DNA of 64,000 bases. It comes from Luzula sylvatica (taxonomy: Eukaryota; Streptophyta; Magnoliopsida; Poales; Juncaceae). Position numbers and translations under genes: made by a program. The notes beneath the pieces were generated by a model. It worked only from the letters and a program-made list of their open reading frames with translations. It had not been told where the DNA came from and made no database searches. The stretch's first letter is position 1. Each line of letters begins with the position of its first letter. The stretch covers positions 424,001 through 488,000 of the forward strand of contig OX326962.1 in NCBI GenBank assembly GCA_946800325.1, read 5' to 3'. Shown in pieces: positions 1 to 10,203 of this stretch.

Positions 1-172
1 TAGCAGCGGCATGCATGTTGGCTAATAACTGTGTTCAATCTTATCTTCGTTACTTGGAAACCGGAAGTGATAATCAAAAAGTAGGAATTAGCGACATTGC
101 CTTCTTCACTAAGAATAATTCAGAAACAATTTATTCAAAAGGGGGCCCGTCCTCACTCAAGTTATAGAGAGG

Positions 173-919
173 CTGAAGAACGAGATTCTCTCAGAGGCGC
201 ACGAATCGGGATACACCATTCATCCCAGCGAGACTAAGATGTACCAGGACCTCAAGGGCTACTATTGGTGGGGCAACATGAGACGCGGCGAGATTGCCCG
301 ATACGTGGCGAAGTGTCTGGTATGTCAACAGGTCAAAGCGGATAGACAGCGACCTCCTGGATTACTACAGCCCCTTCCGAAGGCCGAGAAGAAGTTGGAC
401 CGTATCACAATGCATTTTGGAACGGGATTGCCACTCGCAAGACGGAAGTATAATGCAATCTGGATCATTGTAGACACTCTTTCCAGGGTCGCGCATTTCA
501 TACCCCTCCGTCACGGACTATCAGAGGAACTGATGGCAGCGCTCTACATGCAGCATCTACACAGGTTGCACGGGTCCCTGCTGGAAATAATTGATGACCG
601 TGACCCCCGGTTGACCTCTAACTTCTGGAAGGGTTGATAAAATGCTCTCGTGATGACGGTGACTTTCAGCTCAGCCTATCACCCACAGACCGACGCTCAG
701 TCAGAGCGGACCATCCAGACATGTTCGGACATGTTATGGTCGTGTGCGCTTACTATGTCCGGTGACTGGGCGGACCACCTACACTTAGCCGAGTTTGTGT
801 ACAACAAGAGCTACCACTCCAGCATCGGTATGGCACCCTTTGAGGCACTATACGGACACCGATTTCGGACTCCAATTGGTTGGGGACCGGTGGGAGTCAG
901 TATTGAGATGCTTGGGTGA
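173..919 (+). pseudogene. Ty3/gypsy retrotransposon integrase fragment, broken
   Basis: One reading frame carries the N-terminal zinc-binding part of a gypsy integrase (EAHESGYTIHP ... CLVCQQVKA, an HHCC-type finger) and then the catalytic core. The core reads ITMHFGTGLP, where the family normally has MDF, so the first catalytic Asp appears to be His. The second Asp (DDRDPRLTSNFWKG) and the Glu (HPQTDAQSERTIQ) are present. Two consecutive in-frame stops (TGA TAA, 635-640) split the core, and an extra codon lies in MRRGEIAR compared with the copy at 23.2 kb. No LTR is visible. This is a nuclear-type retroelement fragment taken into the mitochondrial genome and cannot be functional. The protein is only moderately similar to the 23 kb copy, so it comes from a different element. 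Confidence 0.88.
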
Positions 920-972
920 AGCCGGCTGAATAGTGGAGCGAGAGGGAGGGCACCGAGAGGTGGGGGATGAGA

Positions 973-988
973 GGGGCGCGCAGCGGGG
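973..988 (+). repeat. GC 16-mer copy 1
   Basis: Exact GGGGCGCGCAGCGGGG. Left flank ends GA, right flank starts AT. The word GGATGA occurs on both sides, which may be a chance direct repeat. It lies just 3' of the gypsy integrase fragment. Confidence 0.9.
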
Positions 989-1004
989 ATGACAGCTTAG
1001 ACTC

Positions 1005-1110
1005 TCCTACCGAGAAAGTGCTCAATCTCGATTTCCCCTCGGGCAACTGTCGTACAATCGAGCAAATGTGGATCTCACCTACCGAGACATTCACTGATTC
1101 ATCATTTCAC
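1005..1110 (+). repeat. Dispersed repeat, partner of 30970-31075, lacking the GC 16-mer insertion
   Basis: From 1035 to 1084 the sequence matches 31007-31064 without a mismatch: CCCC, TCGGGCAACTGTCG, and on through TGGATCTCACCTACCG. In the other copy the four C's are replaced by the full 16-mer. To the left the match is weaker (TACCGA ... GATT). Short words of the type TACCGAGACATTCACTGATT recur around both copies, so the two loci come from a common repeat family. Confidence 0.85.
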
Positions 1111-1438
1111 TAAGTCAACAGTCGAGCAATGTCTTCCAACTCCCTAGTCGTTACCCCTCTCTATTACTATGTGGAGTACAAAACGACTATCACATCTTTG
1201 TGATACTTATAGAGAGATTTGCACTCGCTGTTTTCCTGACTCCTTCTACCTGATCTGAGTGCACCAGTACTTTCCCTCGTTATCAGGAAATGGTATGCAA
1301 CTCATAAGTGGTATACTCCACAGCCTGATTAGCTACGCACAGTGATACTATTTTGGCTAATCATAAGTAAGTACTGATAACTGCTTTCGGCATACAGCTT
1401 TTTCTTGACCTAAACACAATGGTGAGAAGCCCGCGTAC

Positions 1439-1454
1439 CCCCGCTGCGCGCCCC
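1439..1454 (-). repeat. GC 16-mer copy 2
   Basis: Exact copy in reverse orientation, preceded by a fifth C. Read in the GGGG orientation it is flanked by AAGA and GTAC. Confidence 0.9.
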
Positions 1455-1917
1455 TCTTAGTTCTGACTCAAAGAGGAAAGGGAAAGGTTTTTCGTGAGAG
1501 AAAGCTCAATCATAGATCAAACGAAAATAAGACCTCTTTTTGCTTTTCTTATTCATCAATTTCAATGCTATACTTCCTAAAAACAGATTCCCATTGAATT
1601 GACTCTTTAGGGTCTTGCCTTGCTCTTGGCTCAGTTCTCATCCCACCCCGGAATATACTTTTGTGATAGTTCCCGGGTTCGTCAGAGACTTAGGTGGTGG
1701 AGAGTGACGGATGAAGACTCTTCAGTTTGCGTCCTATGATCAACCTTATCAATCCACTGTCCTCCCCTACTAAGTCAAGAACTTGAGCCAACCTTGTATC
1801 AAAGAATGTTGAGCAACTCTTCTTTGACAACCGCTGGAACTCCACTAGTGAATAATTGACTTTGATCCGTATTAGGCTAAAGACCCGACCTTGAATTGCT
1901 GTAGGCAACCAGCAACC

Positions 1918-2280
1918 CTAGAAACCGAGTAGGACTCCCCCCGAGAAAAGATCTATAAGATCATCCGCAAAGCACAAGTGGCCGCTCCTTATAACACTTC
2001 CAATCAAACGTCGAAATTGCCCTCTTCCACCATGCTGGTCATCAAACCAGAGAAGACTTCCATAGCTAAGAAAAACAAGAGGTAGGGTGACATTGGGTCG
2101 CCTTGTCTTAGGCCTATCCCTCCCGGTTTGAAACCATTTGATTCTCCATTCATGTTGATGGGGAACCTGGTAGTTGATATGCACTCCGAGATCCACCTGA
2201 GAATCTTCTCCGGGAGAGCAATTACACTCCACACCGGAAAGAGAAAGTGCCAGCACATAGGCTTGAATGTAATTCAACCA
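1918..2280 (-). pseudogene. LINE-type (non-LTR) reverse transcriptase fragment
   Basis: The minus strand encodes WISECISTTRFPINMNGES, then GLRQGDPMSPYLLFFLAMEV, then in a shifted frame HLCFADDLIDLFSGG. These are the consecutive fingers/palm blocks of plant LINE reverse transcriptases; FADD is the catalytic motif. A frameshift near 2040 separates the two parts, and upstream and downstream domains are missing. It is a nuclear non-LTR retroelement fragment embedded in mitochondrial DNA and is not functional. The long minus-strand open frame at 1918-2499 is only partly this element. Confidence 0.82.
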
Positions 2281-2459
2281 CTTGAAAGGCGCATCGGGGC
2301 CTACCTTTGATTTCGATGACAAATTCGTTCCTGAGAAAGTAAGATATTGAAGCTCTTCCTTCAAGGAATGCAGAAAAAAAGAGCAATGAATGGGTCCAAA
2401 ATGGAAAGAATTTGCAGCACAGGTGAAACCACCCATGATCGAAAGGGGAATGGTCTCCG

Positions 2460-3296
2460 CTTTCCTCCAGACCTTATTCGAACCTTTTCTTTTGTCCATC
2501 TGGGCACAGCTTCGTCGAACTTCGTAGGAGAAAGGGTCAAAGACAAAGTCAAGTCTGGTTTTGGTGAGTTCTTAGACACAAAAGCTGTCAGAGCATTACT
2601 CGAGCAAGAGTCCAGAGCTTCTACTAGCAACAGACTACCACAAAAAGGAGTTCAGAAAGGAGAAGTGAAAATGGTGTCAGCTTATAAGGTGAATCATACA
2701 AAAAAGCAAGCAACCTATGCTCAACCAGCTGTGACTCAGCCTTTTTCCTCATACCATCACGGGTACAACCGCTTTGGTTCCCCAAGCAAGCACAGTGGTA
2801 CCAACAGCCGGAGAGCAGCTTGTCGCAGCAAGGAGTGCGAAAGTTCGACCCTGTCACAACTTCTGCCGCAATGGAGAGCATGAAGGTCCATCCCTCCAAG
2901 GAAAGGGCCTAATCCTTTACCAAGATGGTACAACTCGAGGTGTGAGTTTCATCCCGGCGGAGTTGGTCATGACACGGAAAACTGCTACAATTTGAAACAT
3001 CGGGTCCAGGACCTCATTGATCAAAAGCTCCTGATATTCCCGAGGACAAGCCTTATCTCAAATCCTCTTCCCATTCATCAAGTTGGAAGTAGTAGTACCA
3101 TTCCTGCCGTCAACATGATGTTCTCTCTTCTATGCAATTATAAGAGCGAAGCGAGTCAGTCTATTAATGAGTATGAATATACGGGGGAAGGAAATGGGGT
3201 GGAAAATGCAAGCCAGTTAGTTCCCCAATCCACACAACCCATGGCTTCGGCACCCCAAGCCTACTACAAGCTTCAACTCTCCCTAAGCAGGTGACT
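2460..3296 (+). pseudogene. Ty3/gypsy gag fragment
   Basis: Plus-strand frames contain gag-like blocks. FVHLGTASSNFVGERVKDKVKSG, KAVRALLEQ and GEVKMVSA lie at about 2496-2680. A zinc-knuckle-like CEFHPGGVGHDTENC at 2941-2985 continues in frame into YNLKHRVQDLIDQKLL and NPLPIHQVGSSS. The order is that of the gag of plant gypsy elements whose knuckle is followed by a KH(R/K)VQDLID block. At least one frameshift occurs around 2880-2940, so no intact protein can be made. It has no visible relation to the integrase at 0.2-0.9 kb. Confidence 0.72.
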
Positions 3297-4111
3297 CAAT
3301 CATCGGTTCCGGCCCCACGTCACAGCACTCAAGTATGATTCTTCGTCTTCACAAATACGAAGTGAGATAAGCACTCTTTCCTGGAACATGCCCTCTCGTT
3401 TGAAATTGGTACCTTCGACCAGAAGCAGTAAAGGTGGGAATCCCTCCATCTCCACCCTTTCTCTTTTTCCAATGGCCTCCTCGTCGTTTTCTTTCGCGCG
3501 AGGCTTTTGTCTTGGCAGAACGAACTCAGAGAAAGACGATTGATTGCATGCTTGTGTTAAGAGATCGGTCATTCCCTTCGGAAGCCTATGCCTCATCATC
3601 TTTGCCTCAAATTCACTGATGTGTCTGACCCCAGTCTTCGTCCTTTACTGACCCTTGTTTCTGCAAGCAAGTAACCCTCATGCTTTGAATGCCCACAGAA
3701 GCCATGTACTAGTGCCTCGATTGAACAACCCTCGAGTTGTAGTGCTACCCCGTTGACACTGATCAGAACGGCGCATCTTGCCTCATGAAAGTGAGCACGG
3801 AAAGTTCTTTACAGAATGAGAACTTCTTGATTTCTAATAAGCAGTTACGAATAACCTCGGAGACCTCAGACCAACGCTTTATGAAAGCCTATCCTCCCGA
3901 TTGGTGCTCTCTTTCTTTCCAAAGTCAGTAGCCCCCCTTACCGTTACACGTAGCTTGGGCTAAATCAAACAAAGGGTACATCCAATCCAAAGTCAATGTC
4001 ATAGCGCCTACGCTACGTCGTCTTTTGCCCAATCATTCAGTGGCTGAAATCCATCCAAACTAGATGAGTTTTCTATTCATGCTTTCTGGCATACCTGACA
4101 AAATGACGCTC

Positions 4112-4127
4112 CCCCGCTGCGCGCCCC
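4112..4127 (-). repeat. GC 16-mer copy 3
   Basis: Exact copy in reverse orientation, followed at once by TCTG and then CCCCGCGCAACCC, which may be a second decayed copy. Flanks in the GGGG orientation are CAGA and GAGC. Confidence 0.9.
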
Positions 4128-5031
4128 TCTGCCCCGCGCAACCCATTTGTTTCACACAGGCTTCACTTGAATGAAGCTTCTAAGTGGAGACCTAGATCCG
4201 CCCAAGCTGACTCGTGTAGAAAATCTTGTTGACCAAGTTCGACCACGAAAGAGAACTCTCTGGCAACAGGATCCACTCAAATCAGTCCTCCAGTATCTTC
4301 GTCGGGATAAGATTCAGATAGGCTTCTTTCCCCACCCGGGGAGTTGACTTCTCGACCGATAGGGGCAGCATATTTGACCATAGGGGGAACTGCAAGATCT
4401 TGACTATGAAGGTGGGAATGCGCCGCAATGCACCAGCTTCTGCCGATCCTCTCCCGGTAGAAAATAGCACTTATTCTCCCTCTTATGGAGAGTATGATAC
4501 GGAAAGAAGAGTGATTTATCAACCGCCCGGGAAAAGTGACTGACTTTCATGGGGAGCTACCCTATAAAACGTTCAAGCGGGGACAGAGAAGGATAACCTG
4601 TTTGAAAAGGACAGAGTCGCTTGGCCGCTACTTACACATCTGGGGTTCCGGACTTCACTACGGGAATTCTTCGTTTGTTCAGAACCTCCCTGATTTTAGT
4701 GAATTTATTTGCCCTCGGCTCTTCGCAGTTTCCAACCCCTAACTCGCTGATTCCAGAATATTGATTCTCTTTGAACTCGTGATTCGCCCGTAACAGAGAT
4801 TCCGTCGTCCTGAGATCATAGCTTTTCTCCTTTCCCTTCGATCTTATTAAAGTATAGTATTCCAAGTGAATTCCATTGGCTAATCAGATCTCCTCCTACT
4901 TAGGGTTCTTATTCTTTGTTCAAGGCACTCCATGTGTGCGTCTACGGGTCCTACTAGCTACGGGTAGGGAACAAGAAAAACTACTGAATCTGACCCTGGG
5001 ACTGCTACTGTTACTACTGAGACTGCTACAA

Positions 5032-5047
5032 GGGGCGCGCAGCGGGG
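5032..5047 (+). repeat. GC 16-mer copy 4
   Basis: Exact copy, flanked by CAA and AAC. Confidence 0.9.
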
Positions 5048-6424
5048 AACCAACAGCTCCTTTTCTTGACACATCGGTAGGCTGGAGTCAGCCCTTGGTG
5101 GTGACCACTTTCCCGCAGCTGGCGTGCTCCTCTTGTTCGTTGCCTCCATAAACTTCTATCGTACGTTCGTTCTTTCAACGGCCGGTCGAGTAGCTACGTG
5201 GATTGGGAGCAGTAGCGTAGGGCTTTGATGCAAAGACAGGCCTCTAATATATAGGAAGTTCAAAGGCCTAAGACCCATCCTTACCAGTGAACTCCAGCAG
5301 AGACGCAACCAAACATACTGGAGGGGCAAACACACTCGTCTGACTCCGGGTCAAATTCTGGACTTACCACGCCAAGATAGAAACCTAGGAGATAGTTGAC
5401 AGTGCTCATTCTACTAGTTAGATCTTCCTCTTTTTCTGTACCATTCGGTTGAAGTGGCTGGGAGTAGTCTGTTTGAATTGATTGGGTAGCCACTAATCTG
5501 ATTTTTCATAGACCCGTTGGGACAAAGCACCTCTTTTGACAAGGACCCAGCAGCGAACGACTCTCATTATTAAGATGTGAAACAGAGTCTGACACATTGA
5601 CTTCCTGGCAAGCCTATGGAGGAGCGTCTGGCAACTTACTACTACGACCTGTCTGTGGTGTATAGATCCATTCTTTATGCCCGTCCCGCATTGGCATAAC
5701 CATAAAAGAGTGCCGTATGTAATGGAATTCCCTGATAAGAATCAGATTGCTTTCCAGCCCTTGTTTTCGTTCCTCTCAGTCGAGGTTGCCCTCAGACCCG
5801 GTTCTTCCCCTTCTTGTTCCGAGTTATGAGTTCCCAGGAAGACTGACTGGCTTCAAGGTCCCCGAATCCAGAGTGTTGGTATTGTATGTATGGTTAGGTT
5901 GTGTTGAGTCCAATTTGCTCCGTGGATTGCTTAGCCTTGCAGAAAAGAGATCGCTTACCCACAACAAGATGAAGAGGAAGTGCTCACAGCTTAGGGTACT
6001 ATGGATCCTCTGACTCCCAATGGGTTGTCTTCCCTGGTCTCGCCGGTCTCGCCTGTAGGTCGTAATGTGGCTGGAGATGGCCGTCTCCTGTTCCCTTGAA
6101 GTGGGGTAATTGGCTCCCGTCGCTCTGCTGCGTCTGCCCGTCCTCTAGGCACCGTTGTCAGGCAGGGAGTGTGGGAACATCCTCGGTCCTTATCCAAACT
6201 GGGTTTGGTGACCCTAAATGGACTTGGCTTTGCCAAAAGCCTCATCTCCAAAGCCCGGCTCGCGAGTCGTCCCTCTCTAAGTAGGAGATCGTATCCTCGC
6301 TCTTGTGACATGCTATGTTTCCCTTCTCCATTCCCGAGTCAAGGGTGAGTCCCATGTGTTTTGTATTGTGCTCTCACGCACTCATCCCTACAGGTGCTCG
6401 CTTCCGCTATACGTCCGGCCGCCC

Positions 6425-6517
6425 TACCTAAACCAATCATCATATCGGTCCCTAAGCCCCATTGCTGGAAGGGCTCGGCTTCAAAACCGTACATGGAGTT
6501 TGCACCTCATACGGCTC
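6425..6517 (-). ncRNA. Group II intron domain V and probable domain VI
   Basis: On the minus strand 6517-6484 is a 34-nt hairpin with the form of group II intron domain V. It begins GAGCCGTAT, has a GAGGT / GCAA / ACTCC upper helix with a GNRA tetraloop, and closes with ATGTACGGTTT. The AGC catalytic triad is present. One A-C mismatch in the upper helix would become A-U by C-to-U editing. About 50 nt further on, ACCGAT-ATGATG-ATTGGT can form a short hairpin that could be domain VI. I could not identify a following exon, so this is either the 3' part of a cis- or trans-spliced intron or a stranded remnant. It lies about 180 nt 3' of rps2 on the same strand. Confidence 0.72.
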
Positions 6518-6693
6518 CTCTCGGGATGGGGTAGGCCCAGCCCAGGCTTGTGCGGTTCAGGTTGTTGTACGATCTATGTGGAAGAGTGCTCTCCCGTCTC
6601 ATTTCAGGGTCACTCTTCTACCTAATTCCACAAAGGCAGCGGAGTGGATTGAGTCATGAACTAGTCATAACATCAGGCCATCTTTTCATCAGC

Positions 6694-7302
6694 TCAGTTC
6701 GTCCTCTTTGTATTTCTTCTTCCCCGTTCCAGCATGACTGTTTTTGTGATCAAATGACAAAATAGATATAAGAATTGTATAGAATTATTGGCTGGAATGG
6801 GATAAGTGATTCTTTGATAGAATGCCTTTGTGGTCGTGGAATCCACTAAGGATACAATAGGTATTTGCTTTCTATCAGCTTCTTGTATGATCGAAGACTT
6901 TCTATCTGCATCCAGAATCACTAAACAATCCGGTTGGGCTTTCGAACCCATATTGATCTTACTCTTTCTAGAACGGATCTGATTTGGACTGGAAAAAGAA
7001 GAAGTGAAAAAGGCTCCGACCCTCCATTGACGATCATTGATACGTGCCAGCATTTCTTGGATGATTTGACATAGAAAGACATTATTGGTATTGAAAAAGA
7101 AGGAACTTCCTTTTTGACGAATGATATATTCCATAAAACGAAGAGCGTTTCGTAAACAAATCAGTGTCTTGTCTGAATCGAGAATAGCAATTCCATTTCT
7201 TGAACCACTGATATAGACTTTGAAATGGTGAGCGATTACCCGATGTCCGGGATGTGCATTAGTGTAAAGCAATTGAGTCAAAACTAGGGAATGGATAGTC
7301 AT
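6694..7302 (-). CDS. rps2: Mitochondrial ribosomal protein S2
   Basis: The 202-residue product is a small-subunit mitoribosomal protein of the uS2 family. It begins MTIHSLVLTQLLYTNAHPGH, the usual N-terminus of plant mitochondrial S2. Conserved blocks follow: VIAHHFKVYISGSRNGIAILDSDKTLICLRNAL, then RIDD-like ARINDRQWRVGAFFTSSFSSP, then QPDCLVILDADRKSSIIQEADRKQIPIVSLVDST, and YPIPANNSIQFLYLF near the end. It lacks the long C-terminal extension found in some grasses. The ATG chosen starts the conserved N-terminus. It stands alone, with a group II intron domain V about 180 nt downstream. Most core eudicots have lost this gene, which is informative for the taxonomy. C-to-U editing probably alters some codons. 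It appears intact. Confidence 0.95.
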   Translation of the reverse strand: MTIHSLVLTQLLYTNAHPGHRVIAHHFKVYISGSRNGIAILDSDKTLICLRNALRFMEYIIRQKGSSFFFNTNNVFLCQIIQEMLARINDRQWRVGAFFTSSFSSPNQIRSRKSKINMGSKAQPDCLVILDADRKSSIIQEADRKQIPIVSLVDSTTTKAFYQRITYPIPANNSIQFLYLFCHLITKTVMLERGRRNTKRTN

Positions 7303-7567
7303 TGATACGTTTGATCTTCTGTATCTCGAGGCGGTGAATCAGACAAAAGAAATACGTTCTTCTTCGAAAAGCCGCAATGACGCCCAACCTCCCATCAACA
7401 CCCTGGAGGACGAGCCAGGAACAAGAAGAAACATGACTCGGATGAAGTCCAAAGCATTCTGAGAGCATATGGGTGATTGTGGATCGTTTGGCGAAGGATT
7501 CAATCCAGCCACAGGTTCCCCTATGGTTACCTTGTTACGAATCGGAGGCTAACTTGTTGCGACGAAT

Positions 7568-7715
7568 CCTCAGTATAGGCAGTGCATTGGTGGGAAAAGA
7601 AATACGTTCTGTATACAACTTTCAAGAAGTATACAGGCGACCAGTACAGAAGAGCTACTATGAACTCAGTATAGGACAAGGAAGTCTGAGGTGCATTGGT
7701 GGGAAAAGGAAGCTT
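7568..7715 (+). repeat. Degenerate local duplication
   Basis: CTCAGTATAGG followed by GTGCATTGGTGGGAAAA occurs twice about 95 nt apart. In the second unit the two blocks are separated by extra bases. Confidence 0.6.
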
Positions 7716-10180
7716 CAAAAGCCCATTTCTCTAGAGCGAGATGCGAGTTTCCTTTACTTTGCCACTATCTATCTACATCAAAGTTTGAACTTTTGATATC
7801 AGCAAGAAAACAAGTAATTTCGAGGAACTGGAACATCAACTGAGAGCTCAATGGTGCAAGCTTTCTTCACTCTTCTGGACCCAAGCTGCCTTCATCAATG
7901 CCAAGTTCAATACGTACAATATTCCATCCCAACCGGTGCATTCGTTTCCTCAGCGATGAGATCATACTTCACTTTCTTTACAATCGACGCATACCATGTG
8001 GCTTATTCTTTCTGGTAGAACCCTTGACTTGTGCTTTACAGTACATGTAGTCGATTTCGATTCCGAGAGATCTTTTCGTTGAGTTGACCCTCAAAACTTC
8101 CTAAATAAACTTCTCGGAGATACCATGTTAGGTTCGGAATGGCTAAACTAAAGATACGGAATTGGTTCATCTCATTATACAAGTTAAATAATAGAAATTC
8201 TAGGTGAAATAAATGTGGAAGACCGGCCACCTCCCCTTGGCTCGCATGGAGATGTTGAAGGACGAATCCACTTCTTATTCTTATAACACTCGACTTGACA
8301 TCTGCCAACCTCAAATCCACATCTAGCTCTACAGGGGGCTCCTTTTTATACCGCTTCTGTTCAAGGCAAAGCATAGTGGAGGTCTTGAGCTTACATGCTC
8401 ACAGCCGGCACTCTGAAAAGCGCCATAGCTTAGGATAACACGAAGCACCGGTTTCCCTTTTTCTTGGATTTGCTGCTCGCAGGGGGATATAGTAAAACAA
8501 TAGGTAGACAGGAGGCTCCATTCGTTATTGTAGTCTGTCAGCCCAGCCCGAGTCAAGAATCAAGTTCATACCACCTCGAACCTTCATTGCTTCAAGCATG
8601 TAGAGAGTACGCTGAATACTCACTTTTCAATCTGATCTTTTTTTTTTCGTAGTTCATGATCATCGGTAATTTCCATAAATGTTCATTTCAAAATATAAAC
8701 CTTGTCATGGGATTTCTTGAGCATGACAGCAACCACGTATCAGAAGAGCAGATGAGCTATAAATATCTGACGACTTGCATCACGAGCGTGCATCCCAATG
8801 CAAATTGGCTCCCCGCGAGAAAAGGTCCTTTGCATGGTCAAAGAAAGGGAGATCAACATCAAGGATGAGGTAAGTGCGGTAGTCGAGAACTTATTCCAGG
8901 AACTGCAAAAGGGATCCGCTAATTGCTTGATCTGCGGCTCTTGCCTCTGGATTTTGATTTGTGCGATGAGGGAAAAAGAGTGTGAATTTGAGAAGTGGAA
9001 GTGAATGAAAAGTTGGCTATCTTGCTTGCAAAGGAGAGGCCCCTCATCACCATCATGTCTGAGTTGACGACATCATATATCTGAGTCTTCCTTTGTTCCA
9101 TCAATCCATCTGCGCTCACTGACAAGCCTTCTGTGGGATATCCATCTTGTCTTTATGGTAAGCGGTCTGCCTTGGACCTTACTAGCCTACAAGATGCCAT
9201 AGTCTCCTAATCACTGTCAAAGCACTACCTCACTAATAACTGGACCAATCCCTCACTTCTGTCTTAACTCACTCATATTCTAGGAGAGTGAAGGCAGCTA
9301 TCTCATATGTTTATCCCAGTCCAAAGCAGACCTATTGCTAGTCAGTCTGAACTAGTAGACCTAGCCACTATACTCACAGAGAAGAGGCACGCCCTTGACC
9401 TAGTGTACTTACCTTGTCTGCTGTACCGTACGTTGAAAGTGATGGCCATGTGGTCAAACCCTAGAACTACTCTGTCTTTCATTGCTAATTGGTAGTGTAG
9501 TATGCACTTTTCAGAACCATTGCCAATTGTCTGACTAGTATGAAGCAGAGCCTGACCTTCAATGTGCCGTTCTCTGCGGTTCGGAACAAAGCAAAGAAAA
9601 GCTGATCAGAGTCGGGATAGCAAAAGCGATAACCAAATTAGGATAAGGAAAGAAAAGGAAAGGAGTCAAATAGTCCAAAGGGCGTGGGTAGACTACTCTT
9701 TACAAAAGTCATTCTCAAATCAAGCAAATCAAGAGTAGGACGGTCAGAGCCTCTAAGCAAGTCACTTGGGTCTGTGACGGCAGGCTAGGATCACTTTCTA
9801 GTCTGGATGTAGAATCCAATCTGGTAGCAAATGAATAAAAGAAGAAAAGAAATGTGTTTTCTTGGAGATAGATAGGGTCAAGTAAACATACATATCTTCT
9901 CTTCGGGCATTGGGTCACTGGGGCTTATTGTACGTACCATAGGTAGCAAAGGAGAAAGCTCTGTCTTATTATGTCTTCGGGCAAGCGGCGCTTTGTGTCT
10001 CTTTTGGCTTATTTACAGTCTTTGAGGGGAATATGGAAGAGATTTGGCCTTCTCTTCTCACTCAAGTATACCTCTACTTTTCCAATCCAATCTTGTCTGA
10101 GAGTTCTATAATGGCGAATTCCTACTCTCTCAGAATGCATGGGTAAGTTAAAAAAAGCAAGTACACAATCGCTACTATAA

Positions 10181-10203
10181 GGCCAGGCCAGGCCAGGCCA
10201 GGC
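10181..10203 (+). repeat. (GGCCA)4 microsatellite
   Basis: Four exact tandem GGCCA units followed by GGC. Confidence 0.95.

Larger units (their letters stand above)
3300..6425. other. Intergenic span, no gene recognised
   Basis: Only short unsupported open frames and two GC 16-mer copies. A short word, TGCGCCGCAATGCACCAGCTTCT near 4419, recurs with one change near 22289. Confidence 0.6.

Noticed and set aside
7470..7505. WVIVDRLAKDS, like the gypsy integrase core WVIVDRLTK
   Set aside because: Only about eight residues match and the flanking residues do not continue the family pattern.
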